A DNA stretch of 64,000 bases from Pyrenopolyporus hunteri. Its lineage: Eukaryota; Ascomycota; Sordariomycetes; Xylariales; Hypoxylaceae. The position numbers were made by a program, and so were the translations under genes. The DNA lies in contig CADCXC010000005.1 of the NCBI GenBank assembly GCA_902806595.1, positions 930,001 through 994,000 of the forward strand, written 5' to 3'. This document shows positions 11,260 to 22,314 of this stretch, piece after piece. The notes beneath the pieces were generated by a model that saw nothing but the letters and a program-made list of their open reading frames with translations, ran no database searches and was not told the DNA's origin. Within the stretch, counting starts at the first letter, position 1. Each line of letters starts with the position of its first letter.

Positions 11260-13005
11260 ATGGACTCGGCCACTACCACGAGTCTGGAGTCCCCCGCAGG
11301 GCCGGCATCTCTTCGACGAACCAACGCTGCGAACGAACCCGGCGCCACGGTCACCACTCCAAATGGACATACACACGGAGAGAAAAAGACGTATGCCTTC
11401 AGAAAGTATAGACACGTTACCGCGGTTCACTCCGAGTCGAGGCCTTCCACCCTAAGCCATGATGCGAGAGCTACCCCTAGTTTCATAGGATTTCGAAATT
11501 TAATGGTTATCGTCTTAGGTACGATCACGCCATAAAATTTCCGTGGATGCTCCGCGGGTGTTGGTTAGGGCGTGCTAACATCCTCCAGTGGTGGGAAATC
11601 TACGATTGGTAATAGAGAACATGCAAAAGGTTAGCCAATGATCAAACATCACCACTAAGTCGGACATTCTCTTACACAACAGGTAGTACGGCAACCTGAT
11701 ATGTCTAACGTGCCACGACTTCCGGCGCCAGGACGTCATCCTCGGCTTCCTCCTCTATATACTAGTTCCTTGCCATCTTTTCATCGCCTACTCGTTCGAG
11801 TGGTACGCCGCCAAACAAGCACGGATATCGCGAGCCCAATCCGCCGGAAAGGGGGGATCCTCATCCCCGACGGAAGACCAGCAGGCCAGGTTTGAATCGA
11901 AATGGAGGAGTATCCGGAGAGCCCATCTTCTCAATGCCACCCTGGCTCTGGCTATGCATAGCTGGGTTGTGTATTTCCATATTCACCACCCTCTCATTGG
12001 CACCATAACGGAACTCCACGTTATCATCGTCTACATGAAAGTCATGTCATACGCCCTAACAAACCGAGACCTGCGCCACGCCTATCTCCACCCGGTTAAA
12101 GGTGAATTAGCTGTTCTACCTGACTTATATGCGCAGTGCCCATACCCCCAGAATATTACGATGGCCAACCTCACCTACTTCTGGTGGGCGCCGACGCTCG
12201 TCTACCAACCCGTATACCCTCGGACAGAGAACATCAGATGGGTCTTCGTCTTCAAGCGGCTGGGCGAATTGGTGTGTCTGAGCGTTTTCATATGGTTTTG
12301 CAGCGCTCAGTACGCAGCCCCGGTCCTATGGAACTCGCTTGACAAGATAGACCACCTGGATCTAGTTTCGATAGTCGAGCGGCTGCTCAAGTTATCTACG
12401 ATTTCGCTCGTCATTTGGCTAGCTGGATTCTTTGCTTTGTTCCAGTCAGCACTTAACGCGTTGGCTGAGATCATGCGGTTCGGCGACCGCGCTTTCTATG
12501 ACGATTGGTGGAATTCGGCAGGTCTGGGCGATTACTGGCGGTTATGGAATAAGCCTGTCTATCAGTTTATGAAGAGGCATATTTTCTCGCCTCTGATAAG
12601 TAGGGGCTGGAATATGCCCTCCGCTAGCATTGCCGTGTTCTTCGTCTCGGCCGTGCTACACGAATTGCTTGTCGGAATTCCGACTAAGAATATTATAGGT
12701 ATGCCTTTCCTTTCTGCCATTCCTTTCTGCCATTCCTTTCTAAGGGAGTATAAGCTTATTTTAAAATGATAGGAGTCGCGTTCATGGGGATGATCATCCA
12801 AATCCCCCTAATATGGATTACGCGGGTGTTCGAGAAGATGAAGGGTCCCAACGGCCGCCTCATTGGCAACTGCATCTTCTGGGTTTCCTTCACTATCCTA
12901 GGTCAGCCCTTTGCCGCCCTAGTATACTTTTACGCCTGGCAGGCTAAGTACGGCTCTGTCTCTAAAAAGATGGCTCTGAATCACCAACAACCCGCGATGG
13001 GCTAG
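11260..13005 (+). CDS. DGAT1/sterol O-acyltransferase-type MBOAT enzyme
   Basis: Four exons (11260-11518, 11589-11629, 11687-12698, 12773-13005) give 514 residues. The 41-nt exon 2 completes VIVLVVGNLRLVIENMQKYG, the first conserved helix of the family. The active-site motif FYDDWWN is at 370-376, and the catalytic His lies in AVLHELLVG (His425). The enzyme should transfer an acyl group from acyl-CoA to diacylglycerol, or to sterol, in the ER membrane to make storage lipid. QP..YPRT and FYxDWWN fit the DGAT1 branch better than ARE1/2 to my eye, but the substrate is inferred. The exon 3 acceptor is GGTAG/TAC. A CAG four bases upstream would shift the frame. Intron 3 carries a 13-bp tandem repeat. 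Confidence 0.9.
12708..12741 (+). repeat. 13-bp tandem repeat inside DGAT1 intron 3
   Basis: The unit TCCTTTCTGCCAT occurs twice (12708-12720, 12721-12733) with a partial third copy to 12741. It fills the polypyrimidine part of the intron at 12699-12772. Confidence 0.8.
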
Positions 13006-13591
13006 GAATTACGCGGACTGGGGACTATAGATATAGGATAGGGGGATATCGCGTAACTGGCTCTTTTTTCTTTGGAGTTGGGGCTGGCCAGCTGGTGTTC
13101 TATTAAATACCGGACACCTTGCTGATACCTGGACATAGACAAAACAAGCTCTGGAGATATGCTGTATATTTCTTATATAACTTGCCTGAAAATACTCTAG
13201 GTTTACCTCAAGTATACGTGAGAATAGAGGTACGTAGTTTCGTATATTATATTATATACCTGTGATCATCACTTCTACCCGAAACAAAGCCAAAGGCTAG
13301 ATGGCCAAGTAGATCTTGTAATTTGGTCACGGAAGTAAATTACGGCACATACAGCTCGGCTCGTCGTTTTGAATTGAATCATTTAACTTCGTTTGATTTC
13401 GCCACATACGATATCCGAACCTATAGCGGACAATAGCACTACGCATTACCAGTTGTTCCCTCATAGATGAAATTCAATCCCCCCTCGCCGTCCTCTATAC
13501 CCTACGCCTTTACCCTTTTCATCCACTCCCTTTCCCAATGCAAACACCTTTCCCTTCCCTCTTACTGCTATTCCTAAATGCCTACTATATC
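13006..13591. other. convergent spacer
   Basis: This holds the 3' flanks of the acyltransferase and the MFS gene. The only notable item is the second copy of the 19-bp word at 13219-13237. No gene seen. Confidence 0.6.
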
Positions 13592-15565
13592 CTACATACC
13601 CAACGCTCTCCTCCTCCTACTCCTTTGGACAACCACTCCAATGGCCAAGCTAGCTACGAACAGCGCGGCGTTAAACCCAGCCATCATATAGAACGGCGCG
13701 CCGGGGGCCGCGGCGTCAAATAGGTACCCGCCGAGCTTGGTCAGCAGCAGGATAGCCGCGCCGCCGCACCACGAGTACACGCCTGCAATAGACCCCTTGA
13801 GTTGCACGCGGGAGACACGGGCTCCCGTTTTTGTACTAAGGGGGATCCCGTTGACAGCACTGCTGCTACTGCTACCGCCAGCTTCCCGTCCCAGAAGGGC
13901 ATCCGTTTCAGCGTCTTCACCCGCGCCGTTAGACTGCGCAATCCCATCCCCATCTTCGTCGGGGGAGATAGCCGGCACATCGGCGGCTAGGACGCCGCGG
14001 CCCAGGGACCCGAGGCTGCAGACGATAGCCCCGATCTGGCTGATGCCGACGAGAATCGCGATTAAGAAAACAGCCGGGCTTCCGCCGCGGCCGTCGACGT
14101 CGCGGTATTCGGGGCTCTGAAGCCGGGGGAACGCGATCCAGCCCACCACGCCGAGTAGGGAGGCGAAAGAAAGAGGCACATTGACGCCGTCGCTCTTCCT
14201 GCTGGCGTATCCGAAGATAGGCGCGCACAGCAAGGCGGCGAGCTGCGCGACGCCTGTTAGGATCGAGGCGAGTACGTAGGCGGCGCGACATTCCTTTTTC
14301 AACTCGGGCGAGGGGTCGTTGGGCGAGCCGTGGCAAAACCCGTGGCCAATAAAGAAAGCATTTACGTAGAGTGGGATGAAGAGCGATATGGCAACCGTAC
14401 TCGCGCGCGCCACAAAGCCGCCTAGATACCCCAGCGCGATATGCGGATCCGTCGCACCTAAGCGAAGCGATGAGAGCAGGAGTTGGCGGTACGGCAGCGG
14501 GCCGTTCGTCGCTGCGGGTCTTGCCGACGAAGAGGAATCGTGGTTCTGCTGCTTGCGCAAACCAAGAAGCATGCGCCAGCCCTTACCCTCTTCGCCGTGT
14601 AAGCCGCGCAGGCCGAAGAACACGAAGATAGCCACGGCGACGGCGACGGCACCGACCACGTAGAAGCTATGCGTGATAGCCTGGGCGGGGGTAACGCCTT
14701 CCTTCTTAGAGAAATGCGCCGGCAGCGGTAGGAAAAGAGCCAGGGCGACTAAAGCCCCGCAGCCTGTGAACAAGCCCACGTACCCGGCTAGAGCCGACGG
14801 TCTGCCGCGTTTGCCCTCGAAGCTATTATCATACGCAGCGCGGGAATCGTCCGAATCGTAGCTGGTACCCCCGGCGGACCCGCGATTGTGAGAGAGGCCT
14901 CGCGTGAACAGTTCCGGTGTAATCGTGGCGTCGCTCTCAAGGCTTATAGCCACGCTATCCCTCTGCCTATGTCCAGACTTACGGCTAGAATTTGCGCTTC
15001 CAACACTCCTCGTATCCCTATCCTCCGCCTCCTCATCATCATCCTCCTCCTCGTCACTCCTCACTTCCTCTCTCTCCCCATCATCGTCCGTAAGCACCGG
15101 CAAAATAGCCGTGACCATCGTCGCCGCGGCCGTGGCGCCGAGCGCGAACGCGATCCGCGCAAGGACCAAGCTGGGGTAGACATCGCGGGCCTGGACGAAG
15201 CAGAAGAGGCTAAGCGCGATGATCGCGTAGCCCAGGACGGCGACCCAGCGGACGCCGAGGCGGTCGCTGACGAGCCCCCAGGCGGGGCAGGCGACGAGGG
15301 CGACGAGCTCGTCGACGAAGCCGAGGGTGCCGACGACGTCGCCGACGCCCCGCTTCACGCCCAGCAGGTCCGTGATCACGAAGGACACGGCCGAGTTGAG
15401 GAACACGAGGAAGGAGATGCTGAACAGCGCGATCCCCAGCAGGTACGTCGTAGCCTGCAGCGGCGTCGCCGTCGGGCTGAAGGGCAGGAAGCGCCAGCGG
15501 AACCGGGAGCGCGCCATGGTCGTTGCGATTGCGATGGTTGGCGACGGTGACGACGCCGTTGGCAA
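13592..15565 (-). CDS. major facilitator superfamily transporter with acidic central loop
   Basis: A single exon encodes 657 residues (641 if translation starts at the second Met, at 15517, where MARSRFRWRFLPFSP begins; this start looks more natural). Hydrophobic helices are spread over the whole length. WGLVSDRLGVRW between helices 2 and 3 is the MFS motif A. A long, strongly acidic and Ser-rich loop follows the first four to six helices (DEEEDDDEEAEDRDTR region). A second low-complexity loop (SSSSARPA) lies later, with a third before the last helices. The general build recalls the yeast vacuolar-type MFS protein YCR023C. The substrate cannot be inferred. The many acidic residues give long GC-rich shadow frames on the plus strand. 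Confidence 0.85.
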   Translation of the reverse strand: MPTASSPSPTIAIATTMARSRFRWRFLPFSPTATPLQATTYLLGIALFSISFLVFLNSAVSFVITDLLGVKRGVGDVVGTLGFVDELVALVACPAWGLVSDRLGVRWVAVLGYAIIALSLFCFVQARDVYPSLVLARIAFALGATAAATMVTAILPVLTDDDGEREEVRSDEEEDDDEEAEDRDTRSVGSANSSRKSGHRQRDSVAISLESDATITPELFTRGLSHNRGSAGGTSYDSDDSRAAYDNSFEGKRGRPSALAGYVGLFTGCGALVALALFLPLPAHFSKKEGVTPAQAITHSFYVVGAVAVAVAIFVFFGLRGLHGEEGKGWRMLLGLRKQQNHDSSSSARPAATNGPLPYRQLLLSSLRLGATDPHIALGYLGGFVARASTVAISLFIPLYVNAFFIGHGFCHGSPNDPSPELKKECRAAYVLASILTGVAQLAALLCAPIFGYASRKSDGVNVPLSFASLLGVVGWIAFPRLQSPEYRDVDGRGGSPAVFLIAILVGISQIGAIVCSLGSLGRGVLAADVPAISPDEDGDGIAQSNGAGEDAETDALLGREAGGSSSSSAVNGIPLSTKTGARVSRVQLKGSIAGVYSWCGGAAILLLTKLGGYLFDAAAPGAPFYMMAGFNAALFVASLAIGVVVQRSRRRRALGM

Positions 15566-16521
15566 ATTATCTAGGTCTACTTAGGTAGGTGATTGCGGCG
15601 TAGCGTTGCCGAGGATAGCTATGATGTTTTGCTGGTGGCGTTGCAAGGGGTGTGCATGCGGAGGGGTCGGTTGGCTGGTATGTATGCGTCGTCGCGCGCG
15701 AGCAGAATGGAGCGATACTCGGAATGGTCGGGCTCGATCAATTGGATCTGCAGGTATATATTATAGAGATGCTACACTACACGTAGAACAAGTGAGGTCA
15801 CATTGTATTATCGAGGTGTAGACAATTGGAGATGCGCAGCTTGTGAACTTCGACTCCGAGATGGTCGAAGTCGATAGTCGAAGTTGAACAGTTGAAGTTG
15901 GACGGTTGAAGTCAGGAGCTTCGGGTACCTACATGGTGCTCATGAGGTACGTATCTACTTCGTACATCATATACGTATCTGCACCTAAAATGGGGTCGTC
16001 AACCGGTACCTACCTTATCTGGATAGGTACCTGGCTATACCAAGGCTTTGAGCTTATTTTAGGGCCCATCCATAGTTCCCGGAAGCCGGACCTTCTCCAA
16101 AACCTGGCTCGGCTACCCGGCCGCAGGGATAACCAGGCTTCGTGTTATACATGTGTTGAACATAGTAAGCCATGATATCACATGCACTATAGTATTATTG
16201 GTACATCGAACGTGCACCATAAGATCGAGACACTTCAGAATGCATGGAGACATTGGTATTGGGAATTATGTACAAATGCACACTTGAAACACACTTCGGA
16301 GTGTGAATGTACCACTATAAAAAGGAATTGTCCAGTATCATGCCTATCATTGCGATGTCTATCATTAGTTCTCATTTTACGAGCGAAACCCTCTGCTCGT
16401 TCCTGTTGTCGTTGTCCTGAATAGCCGCCTTTTTCCAAGGCGGACGGACACCATGCGAATGGTTTTCAATAGTCCCCAACGCCGACGATGATGAAGCGTC
16501 TAAACCCCATATCCTAAGTCT
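15566..16521. other. MFS promoter and spacer
   Basis: Upstream region of the MFS gene. At about 15846-15912 there is an imperfect array of GTCGAAGT / GTTGAAGT words. Spacer palindromes GGTACCTACC and GATAGGTACCTGG lie near 16000-16035. No gene seen. The stretch 16522-16794 is treated separately. Confidence 0.55.
15846..15912 (+). repeat. imperfect GTTGAAGT/GTCGAAGT array
   Basis: Within about 65 bases the words TTCGACT, GTCGAAGT, GTCGAAGT, GTTGAAC, GTTGAAGT and GTTGAAGT follow each other at irregular short spacing, about 280-350 bp upstream of the MFS start. It could be a clustered factor-binding array or simple-sequence drift. Confidence 0.5.
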
Positions 16522-16794
16522 TTATAGGATTCCGCGCGTGACGCCTGATGACTTCGCCAACACAACACAGATATACAACACGAGCAATGTTGTAGCCAAC
16601 TCGAGCGGGAGGAACACGAACGCACCGGCCATCGCTATCAAGGACCAGCGGAATTGGGCGATCTTCTCGTCCAGAGTCGCCGTACGGGGAGACCCGTGCT
16701 CGAACCGCCCTCGGAATTCTCGCCCACGCTGGGAGCTAGCGTCGCCGTCGAAATCAGAACCGCCGTAGAAATCCTCCTCGTCAGACTTGGATTG
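16522..16794 (-). other. in-frame, coding-like extension after the stop of the TPR/J protein
   Basis: Directly after the TGA (16795-16797) of the co-chaperone gene the same frame stays open for 90 codons, to a TAA at 16522-16524. The translation has an acidic part (SDEEDFYGGSDFDGD), a basic middle (RGREFRGRFEHGSPR) and then a hydrophobic stretch starting at WSLIAMAGAFVFLPLE that would make one or two membrane helices. Codon use is coding-like: all Phe codons are TTC and third positions are mostly G or C. The stop context is TGA CAA TCC. I infer readthrough, alternative splicing or an allele-specific nonsense change rather than plain 3' UTR. The first ATG after the stop is inside the hydrophobic stretch, so it is unlikely to be a separate short gene. 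Confidence 0.5.
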
Positions 16795-19040
16795 TCAGCC
16801 GAAGCGGAATCCGCCCGGGTAACCCTGCGCGCCCGCGCGACCGCCATAACCACCACCGCTGAAGCCCCGTGCTCCGCCGAAGGATGCACCACCATTCATC
16901 ATGCTGAACAGGATTTCCGGGTCGATACCGCCGCCCATGCCACCACCCATTCCGCCGCCGAATAAGTCGGAGGGGTCGATTAAGTCGTCACCGCTGTCGT
17001 AACGAGCACGTTTCCTGCAATTTGTTAGCGAAATTAAGCATAGCAACGAGGTAACAATACGTACTGAGGGTCGCTCAAGGTCTCGTAAGCTTCACCGATA
17101 TCCTTGAACCGTTCAGAGGCCTCCTCGTCGTTGGGATTTTTGTCTGGGTGGTGGATGATGGCAAGCTTGCGGTATGCCTTCTTGATGGCGTTCTCGTCGG
17201 CGTCTTTACTGACCCCGAGAATCTTATAGTAATCCTTGCGCTGGCTCTTCTTAAGTTCCAGCTCTGCCTTGCGAATCTCTCTCGGGATGCTTCGGTCTTC
17301 AGGGTCTAATTCCTGAAGTGACTTCCATTCCTGGATAGCTTCCTCCCACCTCTCAGCATGACCCAGGGCGTTAGCCTTCGTCTTTCGAGCCTTAAGGTAC
17401 GAAGGGTCTAGGCTGATAGCTCGGTCGCAATCCTCGATCGCCTCGGCATACTGCCTTAGCTTAAGTCGGCATAAAGCTCGATTTTGGTAGAGCTTCGAAT
17501 TAGTACCTCGGTTAGTGGGATCGACCCCCAGAGCAGCCGAGTACTTGTCGAATGCAGCCTGCCATCGGCCGGCCTTGTACTCGGCGTTGCCCTCTTCCTT
17601 CATTCTGTCTAGTCTTTGGACGGTTCTGAGCCACTTTATGCCATCCTTGAAATCGGGATCGCAGCTCAGAGCCTTTCGGAAGTGTTGGATAGCCTTGTCA
17701 TTCTCTCCCTGGGCATATAGCGCACGTCCTCGCAGCACCAGCGCTTCTGGGTCCTGGCTGTTCTGTCTTAGAAGACCCATAGCTATGTTCTGCGCTTCTC
17801 CTAGGGAGTTGGCGCCTCCCATCTTAAGATAGGCGTTACCTCGCATTAGTTGCCATTTCCTGGGCCTACTCGCGCCGGGTCCGAGCCATTTCTCAGCCTG
17901 ATCTAACGCGTGTAAGACCATAGAGCCACTTGTACCACGGTCAAGAGCCTCCTGCGCCGCCCTGACGTGATGTTGCATTTCCTTAGCGGCGACCATATCC
18001 TTGGCCGAAGCAGGAGGCTGAATGCGCCCAAAGGTTGTCATCGCCTCGTCAGGGCGCCCTAAGCTGGTGTAGATCCGGGCCAGGCGTAGTAGAAACTTGG
18101 CGTTCTGGGGGTCTAAATCTACGGCTCGAGAGCAATCCTCCAAAGCTGACTCATATTTGCCAGCAGACATGTAAGCCGCAGCACGGTTGCTAAGGTACGT
18201 AGGCTCGTCAGGCATGAGCTGGATAGCTAGTATTTATGTTAGTTTTTAGACGCAAAATAGGAAAATTTTTCAAAGCATACCACTTGTGTACTCGGCGATG
18301 GCCCGCGAATAGTCCTTCTGCTTGAAGAACCTATTCCCATCGGCCTTGTGGGCTTCGGCGGCTTCTGCATCGGTAGGCACGGGACTAGAAGGGTTCGACC
18401 TGTGAGGTGGTGGGGCCGGTCCTTCTTGCTCATCATCCTCTTCTTTCGCAGCCTTTGCATCTTTCACATCTTTCGCGTCCTTCACGTCTTTCGTTTCTTT
18501 CTTCACCCCATTTGTCGGGGTGGAGGGGACAGGGACGGCGAAGGAAGCCTGTGTCTGGGGCTGCACGGGAGGCGGCGAGGTCGGAGGTACTGCGGGAGTA
18601 TCTTTGTCGAGATCCATCTTATCAATTGAAGTCCTGTTGCTCATGCTATACTGAGCAGACAAGCGTTTAATTTCCTCCGGGGGTAAATTGAGAGGATGGG
18701 TGTTGGGATCAATTTTGCTTCGCCGCGAGGAAGACGAGCCTTGGTCGCTGGAATGTCTCGCAAAAGAGCGAGAGCTTCGCGATTTAGGCTGGTCCCGCTG
18801 GGCTGGTGATGCGGGGCGCGAGGGCTTCTTGGTGGGGGAGGACTTGGATGGCCCGGATGAAGTCTTGATAGGCGAGGGAGGCTTGACAGGCGAAGTAGAA
18901 GCTGGCTCCGTAGTCCGAGGGATTTGTGGCTGTGGTTTGTCCTGATAGTGGGGGCTGTGGTGAGGGCTGTGGTAAGATTCGCTACTATCACCAACGGTCT
19001 GCTTTTTGGGTGATTTTTTTGCGTTGAATAGGCCCTTCAT
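16795..19040 (-). CDS. TPR and J-domain co-chaperone (DNAJC7/TPR2 type)
   Basis: Three exons (18281-19040, 17065-18226, 16795-17014) give 713 residues. Residues 1 to about 220 are low-complexity, rich in Ser, Pro and Lys, with a KDVKDA-type tandem near 190-210. TPR repeats follow (EAHKADGNRFFKQKDYSRAI, EPTYLSNRAAAYMSAGKYE, TKLYQNRALCRLKLRQYAEA-like units) to about residue 570. The J domain covers about 585-651, with DYYKILGVSK and the HPD motif in IIHHPDKNP. A Gly-rich tail ends in FRFG, matching the FQFG end of the animal DNAJC7 proteins, so the TGA is probably the ancestral stop. Such proteins stimulate Hsp70 and pass clients between Hsp70 and Hsp90. The exon 2 acceptor is CTAG/CTATCC, not the CCAG eight bases later, because only it keeps frame. 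Confidence 0.93.
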
Positions 19041-20142
19041 TTGGAATGGAAGTTTTCGGGTTCAGTCAAACGCGGTACGTAGATTAAAAAAAAGAGTGAG
19101 AAAGGTTCCCACACCCCTATTATTACCTAAGACAAGGCAATAATAGTTCCTTCCGCCTCAAACGCTTTCTTCGACAGCCTTCTGTTGAGCACTAGATCCC
19201 GGTCGGCCCTAGTGCAGAAAAAAAAAATATTAGTTTAATCCGCTGATGTCGAAGTTAAACAAAAAAAAAAAAACATTGACTTCAGTAATTTTAGGTTTGA
19301 GTATGGGTTGAGTATGAAGAGCCAATTTTTTAAACATGAAGCATGACGCAGTAAACATGGTTTGACGTAGGATTAAAAAAAAGAGACGTGCTCTCTCAGT
19401 AATAGTGGTATATTTCTCGGCTATCCGACTAGCGGAATCGGTCTTCAGATGCTGCCCCAGGGGAAATTCACTTACGCCGTGATTCTGACTTATAAGCCAG
19501 ACCGCTGTTCCAGCTTTGCCCTTGAGACTTCCAATCTGTGGTCAAGTCGAGCTTTCAAAAGAATAGGCTGCCGTAGATTTTTTTTTTTTTTTCTGTTCGC
19601 TTTCTTTTCGGATTGATTCAAGTAAGGAGGCCCGAGCTGGAAGAAAGAGAAGAGAACAGAAAGAAAAAAAAATAGTAAAATAAACAGCGCTGGCCAACGT
19701 CGACTAGAACGGCCCCCGGAGATAGTGTTCGAGGTGGCACTAGGCAGGCCGGCGTCGTGAGAAAACGCGGCGGTCACAAAGGAAGGTATGTAAAAGAGGT
19801 TTATGAGGGGCGGTCAGAACTGGGAAAGTTTTAGATGTAGGAATTGTGAAAGATGACAACAAGGAAAGATACGATTTATCAGCCCCCCCGTTGAGACTTT
19901 TTGCGAATGCACAGGATAGGCTTGGTACTGCGCGCACAGCCAACTTGCACAAAAGCAGATAGTGATTTGCTTGCCTCTATGTATTGAATAGGTAGGGAAC
20001 AGAATCGCCAGGCGCCGGGATTTGAAATTTGTGAAATTTGGAGAAAAGCGTAGAAAAACAAGTAGAAAAAAAAGAAGTCCCGAATACTTGGTCATCCGGC
20101 GGGTCTACGCACTGACCCAAGGTTGTTGGTACATAGGTAACT

Positions 20143-20182
20143 AGGCTGCTGGGCTGCTGGGCTGCTGGGCTGCTAGGCTGCT
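20143..20182 (+). repeat. five-unit 8-bp minisatellite
   Basis: Five head-to-tail units of RGGCTGCT: AGGCTGCT, three GGGCTGCT and AGGCTGCT. Confidence 0.9.
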
Positions 20183-20380
20183 ATGTAGCTATCGTAATGT
20201 AATAAATGTCGGTCGGTTGAGGTTGCTTATAATGTGTGTTGCCTCAGGTAGTTGCTTAGTCGATTAGTTAGCACTAATAGTCGATTGTCCGCACCTGGAT
20301 TGCCCATGCGTACCTATGAGGTAGGTATGCCCGTACATGTAGGTACGTGTATATTGTATGCACATACGAACTTAGTATGT

Positions 20381-20399
20381 AGGTAGGTACCTAGGTACA
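20381..20399. repeat. spacer palindrome AGGTAGGTACCTAGGTACA
   Basis: A copy of the dispersed ACCTAGGT/GGTACC spacer word. It sits in a patch (20320-20400) with further TAGGTA and GTACATGTA palindromes. Confidence 0.7.
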
Positions 20400-22314
20400 T
20401 GTATTCATGTATCCATCTCCCATCCGCCGTGCCCCAGCAACTCTCCAGCCACCCCGCTACAACCCTCTACTACGTAGTACTCTTCCAGCACGTCCGCTGT
20501 CACTGCCTATACGACTATCGACTACAACCTTTACTATAATCTACCCAATGTCTATCTAACATCCAGCCAATGCCCATCCAACGTTGATTGACTATCAACA
20601 CGTCCAAGTTCGGTTGGCCAATAGGCCAAATTGAGGGGCACCGGTTTGTTTACAATTCTTCAGCGTATGCAACATAGGCGCGGCGCTCTGAATGGCCATA
20701 TATTCCCGTTAGGCTTGTTCATGTAGTATTCTTAGTATTCTGTCAGGCCAATCCCGTCGGTAGGCTCAGAATTAGAGAGGCTGAACTGAACATGCGTTGT
20801 GCTGGCCTCGCTTCGCTCTGGCAACCAACTGGCGCCCTTCCTGAACCAGCCTTGAAACTCTCCCGCCATGGTCTTCTTTTTCTTCCGCGCGCTCTACCGG
20901 CCTGCCCGCCCTCTGATGTCGGTCTCATCGAACCCAAAAATCGACATCATCATTGGCTGCTCGCTTATACTGTGCGCGGATCCGTCGACCCTGGTAAGCC
21001 GAGATGAACAGATAGACAGGGGTCTCAAGGATCGTTCCGAGGGCGGCATAGGTCCCTGCAGGCAGACACCAGCCCACTCACACCCCTCTCCAGCCAATGG
21101 ACCCCTTTCTCCTCGGCCAATTCTCGAAGCTTCTATGGGGAAAAGTACAAATCTGATATGGGAGACTCAGCCGTTGAGGCGCTTGGGCCGGCGGGGAAGA
21201 TGTTGTCATGGCCGCAAGTGCAGCCGTACGCGCGAGGAGAGAACCTGGGAGACGTTATTTGCCAAGCCGCCAAGTTGTGACTGTAACCGAGTCCTGTCTT
21301 TCTTGTTCCCACTGTGGATTCGTTTCAACCGTAGCTCTTTGACGCAATAACAGGTAATATATTATGGTTATCAAGCGCATGCCGTACCGCCCAACTCGTC
21401 ATGTTGGTCAATCGCTTCTTTGGAACGGTTCTTGTGTGATAAGAGACCCGGACTATACATACGTATGCTGGCACGTTCACGGGTTCCTGGTTGTCTCCCA
21501 GCCTTCGCATAGTTTACTCAAACAGGGAGAGCCAATGAGAGAGCACGTTGTCTTCATGGTTAGGGCTGGCGTAAATAGATTCGATAACGTTGTTTGTATT
21601 ACAACAAACCGGACCCTGCCAGGTTTATTGATTGTTATCGTGATATCAAACGCTGAGGAGTCACCTAAACAAAACTGACATTGTTCCAGTCACAACATTT
21701 TGTTGGTGTTGTTGAGAACGACAAACATCTTCTTCCTTCTTCCTTCCTTTCCTTGTTTATGCCCACTGGGAGGTGCCCAGGCCAGTTCCCTAGTATCAGT
21801 TTCTACCTATAGGCATTTTGATCCAACATTGGGAATTTTCAGTCCGGCAACCTTAGAAGATGTCCCAGGCCATGTGTTGAGTCTAAAGATTAAGACCCTT
21901 CTGATATTGGGAAATCATATCTTTAGAAGTCCTCAAGTTGAACAGGTAAAGTGTATAGAACTCCATTCTTAAGACCCATAGTACTTTGATGTATTTTGGC
22001 GTGTCCCATACTAATGTACTAGATATTGTAGAGGATATCGAGATATACTTGTCAAGACCATTGCAGTTTAGGACTACAAAGTATGTCCTCCATCCGCATA
22101 AATATGTGGCATGTCCTGTAATGCGAAATAACTTCCGTGCTCGAGACAACGTAATTACAATATTCTTCGGTATAGAATATTTGGTCCACCCCTAACTCCT
22201 CCGTACCTACCTAGGCAATCCGTGTTCGCGAGACCCTTGCCAGTATGTACATTAGTACGCCCAATAATCCCTTTTAATCGATACAAAGACCCAGCCTTGA
22301 CGTTATTATGAATT

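Larger units (their letters stand above)
19041..22314. other. 3.3-kb intergenic region
   Basis: The part near 19080-19700 is the promoter of the co-chaperone, with several homopolymer A or T runs (19221, 19261, 19575). An 8-bp tandem repeat lies at 20143-20182 and a dense spacer-palindrome patch at 20320-20400. Open frames such as 20868-21350 (160 codons) exist but have no recognisable domain, no codon bias and a start buried in a T-rich tract. I call no gene. Confidence 0.55.

Noticed and set aside
14888..15550. 220-codon plus-strand frame rich in Asp, Glu, Arg and Gly
   Set aside because: Antisense to the MFS transporter; low-complexity composition.
16638..16895. 85-codon minus-strand frame overlapping the end of the TPR/J gene
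   Set aside because: It is out of frame with the co-chaperone and has Arg/Ala/Val-rich random composition. The frame directly continuing from the stop is the protein-like one.
20868..21350. 160-codon open frame on the plus strand in the long spacer
   Set aside because: Composition is random-looking, there is no domain or codon bias, and it starts in a T-rich tract.
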